Shown one piece after another: positions 52,371 through 61,977 of a DNA stretch of 64,000 nucleotides. Origin of the DNA: CBDCME01 sp965218865. GTDB lineage: Bacteria > Pseudomonadota > Alphaproteobacteria > JAAXGF01. How positions within the stretch are numbered: the stretch's first letter is position 1; each line of letters begins with the position of its first letter. Made by a program: the position numbers and the translations under genes. Below the pieces are notes generated by a model. The model did no database searches. It saw only the letters and a program-made list of their open reading frames with translations, and was not told where the DNA came from. The DNA lies in NCBI GenBank assembly GCA_965218865.1, contig CBDCME010000067.1:22223-86222 (forward strand). Direction: 5' to 3'.

Positions 52371-54140
52371 ATGACACCCGCCCCCACAAAGACTTGGCTG
52401 AGCCCCTTGTTGAAACCGCTGAGGCCGGCGTTCCGCGAGGTCGTCGTCATTTCGCTGTTCGTAAATCTGCTGGCCTTAGCGCTGCCCGTATTTATCCTCC
52501 AGGTTTATGACAGGGTCGTTTTCTACCACGGGATCACCACCCTGTTCGGTCTTTGCGCGGGGGTCATCCTCGCCATCATCTTTGATTATGTCCTGCGCCA
52601 GGCTCGAAGCAGAATATTGCAACGGGCGGCGCTCCGGATAGACGCCAAACTGGGCGACTCGGTATTCGACAAGGTGATGTCCTTGCCGCTGAATATCCTC
52701 GAAAGCAGGCCCTCCAACCATTGGCACGTGCTCTTCCGCGACATCGATACGGTCCGCAACGTCTACTCGGGATCCACGGCGGTCCTGGCCATCGATTTGC
52801 CGTTCGTGGCCATATACCTGATCATCATTTTCGTCATCGCGGCCCCGATCGCACCGGTCATCCTGTTCGCGATTCCCTGTTTCATCCTTTTGGCCGTACG
52901 CTCGGGAAAGGTGATGGAAAGGACGACCGGAGCCGAACGCGAGGCCGGCATCAACCGCGACGCCTTGATCGCTGAAATTCTCGCCGGGCGCGCCACGATC
53001 AAGGCCCTGGCGCTGGCTCGGACCTTCAAGCCGCAATGGGAAGAAAAGCACGTGGGCACCATCGACCGGGCCCTGGCGAGAGGGAGCAAGGGCGACGGCT
53101 ACACTAATTTGGCGCATACGTTCTCGGTCCTGACGACGGTGGCCCTGACCACTTTCGGGTCCCTGGCCATCGTCGATCAAAGGATCACCATCGGTGCCCT
53201 GATCGCGACCAACATGCTGGGCAACCGAATGATCGGTCCGTTCAGTCAGTTGGTCGGGGCGTGGCGGTATTTCGCTCAATACAAACAGGAGGTCACCCGA
53301 TTGAGCCAACTCTTCGGGATGGCCAGCGAGCGCCAGGTCAGCAGAATTCAGTTGCAGCGCCCCAAGGGCGAGATCGTTCTCGAGGACGTTACCTACGGCT
53401 ACGATCCCAACCGGCCGCCGGTGGTCGACGGCGTCCGGATTACCATCTGACCGGGTGGGCTGGTCGGTGTCGTCGGCTCCAACGGTAGCGGCAAGACCAC
53501 GCTGCTCAAGCTGATGCAGGGGCTTTACCAGCCGACCTCCGGGCGGGTATTGATCGACGGAGCCGACATCAGCCAATTCACCCGCTCGGAGATAGCGGGG
53601 TGGATCGGTTACGTCCCCCAGGAGTGCGTCCTCTTTCGCGGCAACATTCGGGACAATATCGCCGTTGCCGTTCCCGACTGCGGCGACGAGCAATTGATTG
53701 CCGCGGCCGAGCTTTCGGGGGTCCACAAATACGTCGTCGATCTGTCCGAGGGGTATGACACCGACGTCGGCGAGGGCGGCCTCCGCCTTTCCGGTGGTGA
53801 ACGCCAGCGAATCGCCATTGCCCGCGCCTTGGTGGCCGATCCGCCGGTCTTGCTTCTCGACGAGGTGGGCGCCAACCTTGATCAGCGGGCCCTGACGGGT
53901 GTGCGCGAGACCCTATTGAAACTGGCCTCCGATCACACCATTGTCCTGGTAACCCACGTCCCCATGCTCTTGACTGCCTGTCAGCACGTCATCGTGATCG
54001 ACCGTGGTCGGATCCGATTCGCGGGTCCCTCGCGTGACGTCGTGCCGCGGCTTTTCGCCGGCGCGATCAGCAAGCAGGACGAACAGCCTGTCGCCAAGAA
54101 AAAATCGACCCAAAAGACCGCTGCCGAGAAGAAAGCATGA
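52371..54140 (+). pseudogene. type I secretion ABC transporter with in-frame TGA
   Basis: A 589-codon frame with one TGA at 53448-53450. The first 359 residues are the six-helix membrane domain (VVISLFVNLLALALPVFILQ, VYDRVVFYHGITTLFGLCAG, NRMIGPFSQLVGAWRYFAQY) and the start of the ATPase (KGEIVLEDVTYGYDPNRPPV). After the stop: VGVVGSNGSGKTTLLKLMQG (Walker A), GGLRLSGGERQRIAIARALV (signature) and PPVLLLDEVGANLD (Walker B). There is no N-terminal C39 peptidase, so it is of the HlyB/PrtD/LapB kind. The codon was probably CGA or GGA. Start MTPAPTKTWLSPLL. Overlaps the adaptor gene by four bases. Confidence 0.88.
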
Positions 54141-55426
54141 GCCGGCTCGACGATTACATGGCTTCGTTGCCGCCGCCCGCCTACCGGCTTCTCGCCGGGA
54201 TGATCGTCCTCCTGATTGTCTCTTTCTTCGTCTGGGCGACGTTCGCTCAGCTCGAAGAGGTGTCGATCGCCACGGGCGAGGTCGTTCCCCAGGGGCAGAT
54301 CAAGACAGTCCAGCATCTCGAGGGCGGAATCATTCAGAAGATCTACGTTGTCGAGGGCAACCGAGTCGAGTCCGGCGACCGCCTGGTCCAACTCGATCTC
54401 ACCGCCTCGAGCGCCACGGAGGAGGAACTCGCGGTACGTCTCGACGGCTTTCTCGCTACCCGTATCCGGCTGACGGCCGAGGCCCAGGCCAATCCACTGG
54501 AATATCCCGAGGACTTGGCAACGCGGCGGCGCGATCTCGTCGAAAACGAGAAGGCCACCTTTGCCGCGCGAAAACTCGAGCTCGACAGCGGACTCGATGT
54601 CTTGCGCGAGCAGGTCCGTCAGAAGGCCTTCGAGGTCACCCAATTCAGGTCCCGAAACGAAGCCGCGATCAACGATTTGGCCTTGGCCCGCGAGGAGTTC
54701 GCCATGTCCACCGATCTCCTCAAGGACGATCTCATTCCCAGAATCGAGCATCTGAAGCGGCAGCGGGAAGTCGAGGCGTTGGAGGGTGAACTCAAGACGT
54801 TCAAAATCTCGATCCCGCGGGCCGCCGCTTCCCTCGCCGAGGCGAAGGAGCGGTTGAACGAGGAGACCTTGAAGTTTCGCCGCATCGCCCGCGAGGAACT
54901 CGGTAAGATCGAGGTCTCCATCGCCCAGATCACCGAATCCTTGACCAAGGCGACGGACCAGGTTCGGCGGACGGATATCCGCAGCCCCATCGATGGTATC
55001 GTCAAGAGCTTGAGATACCATACGATCGGCGGCGTCGTCCGCCCGGGCGAGGCCATCATGGAGATCGTGCCGACCCAGGAGAAACTCGTTATCGAGGCCA
55101 AGCTCAGCCCCATCGACGTCGGTTACGTCCGGGTTGGACAGCCAACGATCGTCAAGATTTCGACTTACGATTTTGCCCGCTACGGCGGCCTCGAGGGCGA
55201 GGTAATCAATATCTCCGCCGATTCGCATACGGATCGGGACGGCCTCACCTATTTCCGGGTCATCGCCCAAACAGACAAGACCTATCTGGGCAATTCCCCG
55301 GGAGAGCTTCCGATCGCGCCCGGAATGCAGGCCACCGTGGATATCCACACCGGCAGCAAATCCGTCCTCAGGTACTTGCTAAAACCGGTGCTGAAACTCA
55401 AGGAAGAGGCCTTCCGCGAGCGCTGA
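54137..55426 (+). CDS. HlyD-family membrane fusion protein (type I secretion adaptor)
   Basis: 429 residues. A short cytoplasmic N terminus, one membrane helix (LLAGMIVLLIVSFFVWATFA, about 18-37), a lipoyl half (VQHLEGGIIQKIYVVEGNRV), a long coiled coil (about 100-290, for example SLAEAKERLNEETLKF), and the second half with RRTDIRSPIDGIVKSLRYHT. The C-terminal beta domain has LVIEAKLSPIDVGYVRVGQP and IAPGMQATVDIHTGSKSVLR. It links the ABC exporter to an outer-membrane TolC-type channel, which is not encoded here. Start overlaps the ABC gene stop (ATGA), so the two are co-translated. Confidence 0.93.
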   Translation: MSRLDDYMASLPPPAYRLLAGMIVLLIVSFFVWATFAQLEEVSIATGEVVPQGQIKTVQHLEGGIIQKIYVVEGNRVESGDRLVQLDLTASSATEEELAVRLDGFLATRIRLTAEAQANPLEYPEDLATRRRDLVENEKATFAARKLELDSGLDVLREQVRQKAFEVTQFRSRNEAAINDLALAREEFAMSTDLLKDDLIPRIEHLKRQREVEALEGELKTFKISIPRAAASLAEAKERLNEETLKFRRIAREELGKIEVSIAQITESLTKATDQVRRTDIRSPIDGIVKSLRYHTIGGVVRPGEAIMEIVPTQEKLVIEAKLSPIDVGYVRVGQPTIVKISTYDFARYGGLEGEVINISADSHTDRDGLTYFRVIAQTDKTYLGNSPGELPIAPGMQATVDIHTGSKSVLRYLLKPVLKLKEEAFRER

Positions 55427-55431
55427 TTTCC

Positions 55432-55995
55432 CTATCGCGTGGCCCCGTGTTCGCGCAAAAGGTCCGCCACCTTTCTTTTGTTTTTGGATTCGGCCATGTG
55501 CAGGGGCGTTCTGCCGAACCTGTCCTTTGCGTTCACGAAGGCACCGTTTTCAAGCAATGCCTTGACCACCCTCGGATCGCCGCGCGTGGCCGCTTCATGG
55601 AGCGGGATAATGCCCTTGGAGTCCGGCTCGTTGACGACGGCCCCCAGTTCGATCAAGAGATTCGTGACCAGCAATTGACCGTTCCCGGCCGCGAGATGAA
55701 GGGCCGTGGTCCCGTTATCGTCCTTGTCGTTGACGTCCTTCCCCTGGGATACCAAAAATTTGATCATTCCCGTCTGGCCGTGCTTGGCCGCGATAAGCAG
55801 GGGGAGCCGGATCCACCGTCTGGGACGTTGTTCGGGTTTCAATTCCGGTGGCCGCGGCGTGGTCGCGGAGGGTTGCGAAAATTGCGAAGGCTCCGCGAGC
55901 GAAGGGGTATTGGGTTCCGGTCCGGCCTCGGCGGGGGGTGCCGCTAGGGCGCCAAGTCCGATAAGCGCCAGGAAGGGAATTATTCCGCCCCTCAT
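55432..55995 (-). CDS. secreted ankyrin-repeat protein
   Basis: 187 residues: a signal peptide (IIPFLALIGLGALAAPPAEA), a proline-rich linker, then about four ankyrin repeats (PLLIAAKHGQTGMIKFLVSQ, GTTALHLAAGNGQLLVTNLL, GIIPLHEAATRGDPRVVKAL, GRTPLHMAESKNKRKVADLL). Ankyrin proteins exported to the periplasm often protect against peroxide or inhibit partner enzymes; the target here is unknown. The gene is convergent with the HlyD gene with five bases between stops. Confidence 0.85.
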   Translation of the reverse strand: MRGGIIPFLALIGLGALAAPPAEAGPEPNTPSLAEPSQFSQPSATTPRPPELKPEQRPRRWIRLPLLIAAKHGQTGMIKFLVSQGKDVNDKDDNGTTALHLAAGNGQLLVTNLLIELGAVVNEPDSKGIIPLHEAATRGDPRVVKALLENGAFVNAKDRFGRTPLHMAESKNKRKVADLLREHGATR

Positions 55996-56297
55996 GCGTT
56001 TACTGTCTCCGACGCGGCCGCTATCTTATTGAATGAAGCCGCGAAGGCGCTTTGTGTAAACATGGGGAATTCCTGTCGCGGGTTTGGGGCCAAAACCTCT
56101 GATTTGGCCCTTGGGGCGAATATGATCCTTTTCGATCCCGCGCGCGACCTTCAAGTCAAGAAGTTAGCGTTCCGACGGAACTCGTCCGCTCGACATTTGA
56201 CGACGGAACCACTCCGGGGATTCGCCAAGGCGAGTGAATCACCGGAGTGGAACCGCGTCGCAACCCTTTGTCCGCTCCTATTCCTGGGGAGAAACCT

Positions 56298-58415
56298 TTA
56301 GCGTGCTTGCATATCGCTCGCGGATTTGGCGAGACGAACGAGCTGAATGAATTCCGCGCGATAGCCGAATTCGTCGTCGCCCTTGGCACCGTTGGCGAGA
56401 TCGATAACGGCGTCGTAGTTGAACTCGCCGGTGTATTTGCCGCCCTTGAGAATTTGGCCGAATCCCGCCACGGCGGTGGCAAACCGCGTTTCCCGCGTGA
56501 GCCACACCGGCGCGTCCTCCATTTGGGCAATATCGTTGGCGATGGGGCGCGTCATCAGGTTGGAGGTATCCTCGTCCGGCGACTTGTAGCGGATCTTGAG
56601 GAACCCGAATTCGTCATTGAAATCCGGGCCGCTCGCCGCTTCCGTTTTGGGGCCATAACGGAGCTCCTCGATCGATGCCGCGCCGCTGCCCACCGTGGTA
56701 AACTCGTAAATGGCGGTTACCGTGTGCCCGGCACCGATGTCGCCGGCGTCCACCGCGTCATTGTTGAAGTCTTCGCGTCTTAGCGCCCGCGTCTCGTACC
56801 CGATCAGGCGGTATTCGGCGACCTTTGCCGGATTGAATTCGACCTGGATCTTGACGTCCTTCGCGATCGGGAAGAGCGTCGACGTGGCTTCATCGACCAA
56901 CACTTTTCGGGCCTCGTTGAGGGTGTCGATATACGCGGCCACGCCGTTGCCGTTTTGCGCCAGCTGCTGCATCAGATGGTCGTTCAGGTTGCCCTGGCCG
57001 AAGCCGAGTATCGAGAGGAAAATGCCGGTTTTCCGTTTGCGTTCGACGAAATCCTTGAGCTCGGCGGGGTTCGTGATGCCGACGTTGAAGTCGCCGTCGG
57101 TGGCCAGAACAACGCGGTTCACGGCATTCTTGTCGAAGCTGCTTTCCGCCAAGGCGTAAGCCTGACGGATGCCCTCGGCGCCCGCCGTCGAACCGCCGGC
57201 ACTCAAACGTTCCAGCGCCGCGACGATCTTGCCGCGTGCCTTCACCTCGGTGGGTTCGAGGACGGTACCCGCCGCGCCGGCGTAAACCACGATCCCGACG
57301 GTGTCTTCCGGCCGCAAGCTGTCGAGCAGCATTTTCATCGATTGGCGCACCAGCGGAAGCTTGTCGGGCGCGTTCATGGAACCGGACACGTCGAGCAGGA
57401 AAACCAGGTTGCTGCGGGGTATGTTGTCGGGCTCGATGTCGTAGCCCTTGATTCCGATATGCAGCAGCTGTTTTCCCGGGGCCCAGGGGGATTCGGTGAT
57501 CGCCACCGTGGCTTCGAAGGGGCGTTCCATCGTCGCCGGCAAGGGATAGGCGTAATCGAAGTAATTGATCATCTCCTCGATCCGCACGGCGTCTTTTCGC
57601 GGCAGCACGCCGCTGTTGATCATTTTGCGGACGAAGCTGTAGGACGACGTATCGACGTCGATCGAGAACGTGGATACCGGGGCTTCCGAAACCAGCTTGA
57701 TCGGATTGACCTCGAAATCCTCGAACTTGTCGCGCCCCACGTCTTCGTAGTAACCGGGGGGTTGGATATCTGCGTCATCGCGTCGACCACGGGACAATCC
57801 GAGCGGCTCGGCAAGATTGGCTGGTTGCGCGATTTCAGACCGAAAGCCGGTAATCGACGACGTCGGTGACGGCGCGATCGCGTCCTGGGAACGAGCGCTC
57901 AATCTCCGCGCCTCGGATTTTCCACTCGCGAATTTCTCGCGCGCCTCCGCGAGCGAAAATTCGTCCGCCTCCTTCGTGATTCCCGTCGGCGCCTCGGCCT
58001 CAAGCAGGGGGGCGTTTTCGTTTGTCTGCCCGCTGTATTTCGGCTGCTCCGTAAGCCCGGACATCTCACCTTCGACGCTCGCGACGATTTCGTCGAACAT
58101 CTCTTGAGGCGCCGGCTGGCCCGACTGCTGCGAGACATAAACGGCCGAGGTCACGGCAAGCAGCGCGGCGGATGCCGTCGCGAAGCCGCCGTAGAGCAGC
58201 TTTCTTTGAGAAAAAGTCATCCGAGTTCTCCTTGTCTTGTTGGTTGATCCGCCGGTAAGACGGGAGAACAGGGAAAATCCTTGGGATTTTTTATTGTCGC
58301 CTTGCGCGGCCTCGAATTCCGTCACCGAGAGGTTCACCGCTCGTTCCTTGGCGGGTTCATCGGGGGGCGGAACCTTCGCCCTCCGCAATAGGTCGTTCAG
58401 CGCTTTTTCATCCAT
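56298..58415 (-). CDS. VWA-domain protein (YfbK-like), partner of an ECF sigma factor
   Basis: 705 residues. A cytoplasmic N terminus (DEKALNDLLRRAKVPPPDEP) looks like a short sigma-binding segment; a membrane helix follows (LLYGGFATASAALLAVTSAV, about 73-92), then a disordered linker. A von Willebrand N-terminal domain (PVSTFSIDVDTSSYSFVRKM) leads to the VWA domain with the MIDAS motif DVSGSM at 342-347 and later VVLATDGDFNVGI. The C-terminal YfbK-type domain begins near FPIAKDVKIQVEFNPAKVAE. The gene overlaps the sigma factor gene by eight bases. Topology and order suggest a membrane-bound regulator or effector of the sigma factor; that role is inferred. Confidence 0.88.
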   Translation of the reverse strand: MDEKALNDLLRRAKVPPPDEPAKERAVNLSVTEFEAAQGDNKKSQGFSLFSRLTGGSTNKTRRTRMTFSQRKLLYGGFATASAALLAVTSAVYVSQQSGQPAPQEMFDEIVASVEGEMSGLTEQPKYSGQTNENAPLLEAEAPTGITKEADEFSLAEAREKFASGKSEARRLSARSQDAIAPSPTSSITGFRSEIAQPANLAEPLGLSRGRRDDADIQPPGYYEDVGRDKFEDFEVNPIKLVSEAPVSTFSIDVDTSSYSFVRKMINSGVLPRKDAVRIEEMINYFDYAYPLPATMERPFEATVAITESPWAPGKQLLHIGIKGYDIEPDNIPRSNLVFLLDVSGSMNAPDKLPLVRQSMKMLLDSLRPEDTVGIVVYAGAAGTVLEPTEVKARGKIVAALERLSAGGSTAGAEGIRQAYALAESSFDKNAVNRVVLATDGDFNVGITNPAELKDFVERKRKTGIFLSILGFGQGNLNDHLMQQLAQNGNGVAAYIDTLNEARKVLVDEATSTLFPIAKDVKIQVEFNPAKVAEYRLIGYETRALRREDFNNDAVDAGDIGAGHTVTAIYEFTTVGSGAASIEELRYGPKTEAASGPDFNDEFGFLKIRYKSPDEDTSNLMTRPIANDIAQMEDAPVWLTRETRFATAVAGFGQILKGGKYTGEFNYDAVIDLANGAKGDDEFGYRAEFIQLVRLAKSASDMQAR

Positions 58416-58950
58416 GACCGCGCTCCGATTCGAAAACGGCGTTTAGTTTCTTGCGGGCTTCGTGAATGCGCCAGGAAACCGTGCTTTCGGCGCACTCCAT
58501 CACCTCGGCGGCTTCCCGGTGCGACAGACCCTCGCAGACCACAAGTAGCAAGGCCTCTTTTTCGGCGGCCGGCAGTTTCCGCACCTCCTCCAATACCTGC
58601 TTGGCGTAGACCGCGCCATCGACGTCGGCTCCCGGCGCCTTGATCGCCGTGTGCTCGTCGAGCGTATCCGAACGGTGGCGGGCGTGCTGGCGTTGCCAAT
58701 CCTTGGCCGTGTTGACGACCAGCCGGTAGAGCCAGCTCGTGAAGGCGGATTTTTTCTCGAAGCCATCCAAGGCTCGGGCCAGCTTGACGCACGCGGATTG
58801 GGTCACGTCTTGCGCGTCCGCCCGATTGCCGCACCATCGATAAGCCATCTTGTACATCGCGTCATAATGCCGCCGCACCAGGATCTCGAAGGCGCGGGAA
58901 CTCCCGCCGCACGCCCGATCGATCAGCCCAAAGTCGTCCAATTCGTCCAT
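58408..58950 (-). CDS. ECF-type RNA polymerase sigma factor
   Basis: 180 residues. Region 2: RAFEILVRRHYDAMYKMAYR, WCGNRADAQDVTQSACVKLA and FTSWLYRLVVNTAKDWQRQH. Region 4: LPAAEKEALLLVVCEGLSHR, EAAEVMECAESTVSWRIHEA, the helix-turn-helix that reads the -35 element. A linker with HTAIKAPGADVDGAVYAKQV separates them. It is the first gene of a two-gene operon with the VWA protein, which carries a membrane helix and a sigma-factor-adjacent N terminus in place of a classical anti-sigma factor. ECF operons are usually self-regulated from a promoter just upstream. Confidence 0.94.
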   Translation of the reverse strand: MDELDDFGLIDRACGGSSRAFEILVRRHYDAMYKMAYRWCGNRADAQDVTQSACVKLARALDGFEKKSAFTSWLYRLVVNTAKDWQRQHARHRSDTLDEHTAIKAPGADVDGAVYAKQVLEEVRKLPAAEKEALLLVVCEGLSHREAAEVMECAESTVSWRIHEARKKLNAVFESERGHG

Positions 58951-59243
58951 ACAAGAACCTTTTTATAGAATTAGACGTCCGCCCTTCGGAGTTCCTTGGA
59001 AAAAAGTATGAGCGCCGCCGGGAGCAATGTACCGGACGGGGCAGGTGACGAATTTCGACGCCTCGCCGCCGAACGTCAAATCGATCAAATCCGAATTGTC
59101 GGGGCGCCCGGCGTTTAATAAGCTTCGGAATCAGCGCTGGAACGGACCTCGTTTGCTTGTTCGTTGGGAAACGACTCACCTCGGCAGGCTAGCTGGCGGT
59201 CGCCCGTGATCCGAGAGCAACATCCACAAAATATGCGCGCTTG
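58951..59243. other. upstream region of the ECF operon
   Basis: Contains the presumed promoter of the sigma-factor operon. I could not fix a promoter motif with confidence, and no reading frame looks real. Confidence 0.4.
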
Positions 59244-59786
59244 CTAATCCATTATTGGAAACGAATCACGCTGTCCCGAAATCGGTGGCCAAAATCCAAC
59301 GCCGTCGTTGACGTACCCAATTAGAAACCGGGAATCACCAGGTTGGTAACCGTCGCCAAGTCCAACGCTTTGACAAAGTAATTTCATGAAATTGCAGGCA
59401 CCATCAATGCAGTCAAGAAGGATGGGCAGGAGCTGCCGATGCCTAAAGTTATCTCCTGGCATACCTTGAGTAAGGGTCGCAGTTATACGCCAATTTATGG
59501 GCATTCCGCGAGATTTCGCCGTTCCTTGCGGTCCGATTTGCAGGATGTGGGGCTGATGAGTCAGCACATCCCTGACGCCATCGTTCTCGCGCAAACGATC
59601 AAACCACAAGGTGTTGTGAAGGAGCGCCTTACTCAAAATTTCTTTGTCGCACCGCGGTTTTAGCCTGTCGAATCCATTGCCATTCGTCCATTTCACGGCA
59701 ATTTTCAATTTTCTCGGGGCGCTTTTCCAATTTTCGAATAAGAGAGGACGCGACGTGTCGATTAATTCATCGGCAAGCCGCCTCAA
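59244..59786 (-). CDS. hypothetical ORF in an AT-richer island
   Basis: A 180-residue frame (for example RLKPRCDKEILSKALLHNTL; SVGLGDGYQPGDSRFLIGYV). Base composition is visibly less GC-rich than the neighbours, suggesting foreign origin. No family is recognised, and the opposite strand also has partial frames. It could be a real acquired gene or chance. Confidence 0.3.
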   Translation of the reverse strand: MRRLADELIDTSRPLLFENWKSAPRKLKIAVKWTNGNGFDRLKPRCDKEILSKALLHNTLWFDRLRENDGVRDVLTHQPHILQIGPQGTAKSRGMPINWRITATLTQGMPGDNFRHRQLLPILLDCIDGACNFMKLLCQSVGLGDGYQPGDSRFLIGYVNDGVGFWPPISGQRDSFPIMD

Positions 59787-60090
59787 CAGGTAAAATGAAG
59801 CTTATTAGAAGAATTTCGATTCGTTCCAAACCCTCGAACCATTTTGTCGTTTGTCGGCTGCTTCTGTCTCGTATCTCACAAAGTGTGAGTATCTCGTATT
59901 TCGTGGTGCAGGTCTCGCAAGCAAACAGTCATCTGACGGAGCGTCCGCTCGGGCGAATGCAATTGAAGCCACACGCCACCAAGGTTATATGCTGAGAAAG
60001 ACTTGTGAGTTGGTTCACCGTGTTGGAAAAGACGCACCACGGGTAACCGAAGAACTCTGACCCCCCTAACGTTCTTCGTCCAGCCATGAC
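59787..60090. other. no recognisable gene; flank of IS256 copy 2
   Basis: AT-richer sequence. Two short plus-strand frames end near the IS256 boundary (one ends DAPRVTEEL) but neither can be assigned. Confidence 0.35.
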
Positions 60091-61552
60091 GGCGATGTCC
60101 CATGCTCTGTTGAAAAAGGCGAGGCAGGCATGGTTGGGCTTCGAGGCTAGGCGGCCTCTTTGATGGTTTCAATGGCGCTTTTCGCTTTTGCCTTTTTCAC
60201 GTGATCCTAGAGGGCAGCTCTGAGGATGGGGAGTTGCCGGTAGGCCTTGAGGCGACGGAGGTCTTTTGGGCTTCCAGGAGGCCGGCGGCGGTCCATCGCA
60301 AGGCCATCTCGGCGTTGCGCCAGCGCTTGACATTGTGCTGCACCATCCTGACCGTTCCCAAGGCATTCTCGATGGCGTTGGTGCAGGCCAAGGAGCGCCT
60401 GAGCTTGGGCGGCAGGCCCAAGCGGATCACGGTGAGGATCTCATCCAGGCCCTCCAGGATGGAAGCCGAAACGCCGGGGGCCTCGGTCTCCAGGCGGCGC
60501 GCCAGGTTCTTCATGAGGCGTTCGGCTTTCTCGGCATCGTCTTGGTCCCAGGCTTGCCTGAGCGCCTTCTTGACGCCGGCATGAAGGCTTTCGTCGAGGC
60601 GCTCGATGATGTTGCGGCCCTTGTGGACCTGGCAGCGCTGGAGGGCGGCCACCGGCCCGAAGGTCCGCTTGATCGCCTTGGAGAGCGCCTTGGCGCCGTC
60701 GACGATGAAGAGCCGGGGCACTTCCGGGTCGAGGCTGCGGGCGGTCAGGTTGTCGAGCAGCGCCTGCACCGTGGCGGCATTCTCCGTGGCACCTTCGGCC
60801 AGGCCTAGAACATGCTTCTCGCCCGCGCCGTCGATGCCAATAGCTGCCAGCAACACGTGATCGCCGACGTGCAGCCCGTCGATCTGGATGACCAGGAGAT
60901 CGAGATCCGAAAGGTCGCTGGCCAGGAAGGCCTTCAGCTTCTTGCGCGTCATGGCCACGAAGCGCCGCGAGACCGCGGACTTCGAGGTCGCATCGCCCGC
61001 GCGTGCCGGCAAGTCGCCGCTGGCCTCGCCGGGCAGGCGCACGGCGCGCGCGTACTTGCGGGTCGAAACCGTAAGCAGCATGATGTTCATCGCCCAGGAC
61101 TGCAAAAGCGCCGGGTCCGAGAGCAACTCCCAGCTCGGCAAGCTCATCTCCTTGCCCGCAAGATCGCGCACCCGCGGGCGCGTCAGCTTCACCTTGCCCC
61201 CGTGATAGGCAATCTCGCTCTGGGTTGTCCCCCAGCGATGGCCCTGCCGCTCGGCCGTGCGGGCGTGGCGCGCTCCGCAGAGCACCTCGCTATCCTCGTC
61301 CAGCATCTCGCCCAGGGTCTCCACCCCGGCCAACAGGCAAAAGCGATCCACGCTCATGCGCAGATCATCAAAAGCCTCCGGCAAGGCCGGCGGCAACAGC
61401 GGAAGCGGGATCTCCAACAGTTTCGAAAGGCGGCTGTTCCGTGTAGTCTTGGTCATGGCGTCGTTCTCCTTGATGGATTCAACACCCAGAGCCTAACGGT
61501 TCCAGGCGAATGACGCCTACCTCACTTTTTCAACATCAGCCGGGACATTGCC
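60091..61552 (-). mobile_element. IS256-family element, copy 2 (inverted relative to copy 1)
   Basis: Same 1462-bp length and ends as copy 1. The flanks (AGCCATGAC and CCCTGGAGC) do not match, so no target duplication is left; a rearrangement through the element is possible. Confidence 0.92.
60197..61456 (-). CDS. IS256 transposase, same altered C terminus as copy 1
   Basis: Differs from copy 1 at a few residues (RAVRLPGE for GAVRLPGE; TARSLD for TARGLD). The one-base deletion after GLLEAQKT is shared. In this copy the unshifted frame would end at a TAG (60147-60149) after IKEAA, which is TGG in copy 1; that TAG is probably the ancestral stop of the family protein. Confidence 0.9.
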   Translation of the reverse strand: MTKTTRNSRLSKLLEIPLPLLPPALPEAFDDLRMSVDRFCLLAGVETLGEMLDEDSEVLCGARHARTAERQGHRWGTTQSEIAYHGGKVKLTRPRVRDLAGKEMSLPSWELLSDPALLQSWAMNIMLLTVSTRKYARAVRLPGEASGDLPARAGDATSKSAVSRRFVAMTRKKLKAFLASDLSDLDLLVIQIDGLHVGDHVLLAAIGIDGAGEKHVLGLAEGATENAATVQALLDNLTARSLDPEVPRLFIVDGAKALSKAIKRTFGPVAALQRCQVHKGRNIIERLDESLHAGVKKALRQAWDQDDAEKAERLMKNLARRLETEAPGVSASILEGLDEILTVIRLGLPPKLRRSLACTNAIENALGTVRMVQHNVKRWRNAEMALRWTAAGLLEAQKTSVASRPTGNSPSSELPSRIT

Positions 61553-61572
61553 CCCTGGAGCGCAGCCGCGGC

Positions 61573-61962
61573 GTGACCACCCTTCCTCCAGTCTACCATT
61601 CGGGTCGCACCCGAATCCTGGCCGGCGCCGGTCTTGCGATCGCTCTTGCAGGACATATCATCATCTTGGATGCTGGCGCTATTTTGGTGCATGCAGCCGC
61701 AAGCCGGTCTGCCGCGGCGCAACCGGTCCCGACCTTTGCCGACACGCCGATGGCTGACCTAAGGATTTCTCAGGCCGTGTCGGATGAAGGCACGCTAACG
61801 CCAGATGATTTTCGCTGGCGACAAGCGCTCTCGGAACAGGACGTACGGCTTGCCTACTACATCCGCACGACGGCCGAAGGTCAGTGGTCCGGCGATCCGA
61901 GACCACCGGCCCTAGCCATGAAAGGACTTTCGCCGCGTGCAAAAACTATGACGAGAGATTAG
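61573..61962 (+). CDS. hypothetical protein with one membrane segment
   Basis: 129 residues from a GTG about 20 bases after IS256 copy 2. One hydrophobic segment (ILAGAGLAIALAGHIIILDA) is followed by a soluble part (MADLRISQAVSDEGTLTPDD, FRWRQALSEQDVRLAYYIRT). The frame is open into the IS, so the original 5' end may have been removed by the insertion. No family recognised. Confidence 0.4.
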   Translation: MTTLPPVYHSGRTRILAGAGLAIALAGHIIILDAGAILVHAAASRSAAAQPVPTFADTPMADLRISQAVSDEGTLTPDDFRWRQALSEQDVRLAYYIRTTAEGQWSGDPRPPALAMKGLSPRAKTMTRD

Positions 61963-61977
61963 TTTCTTCGGATCTCA

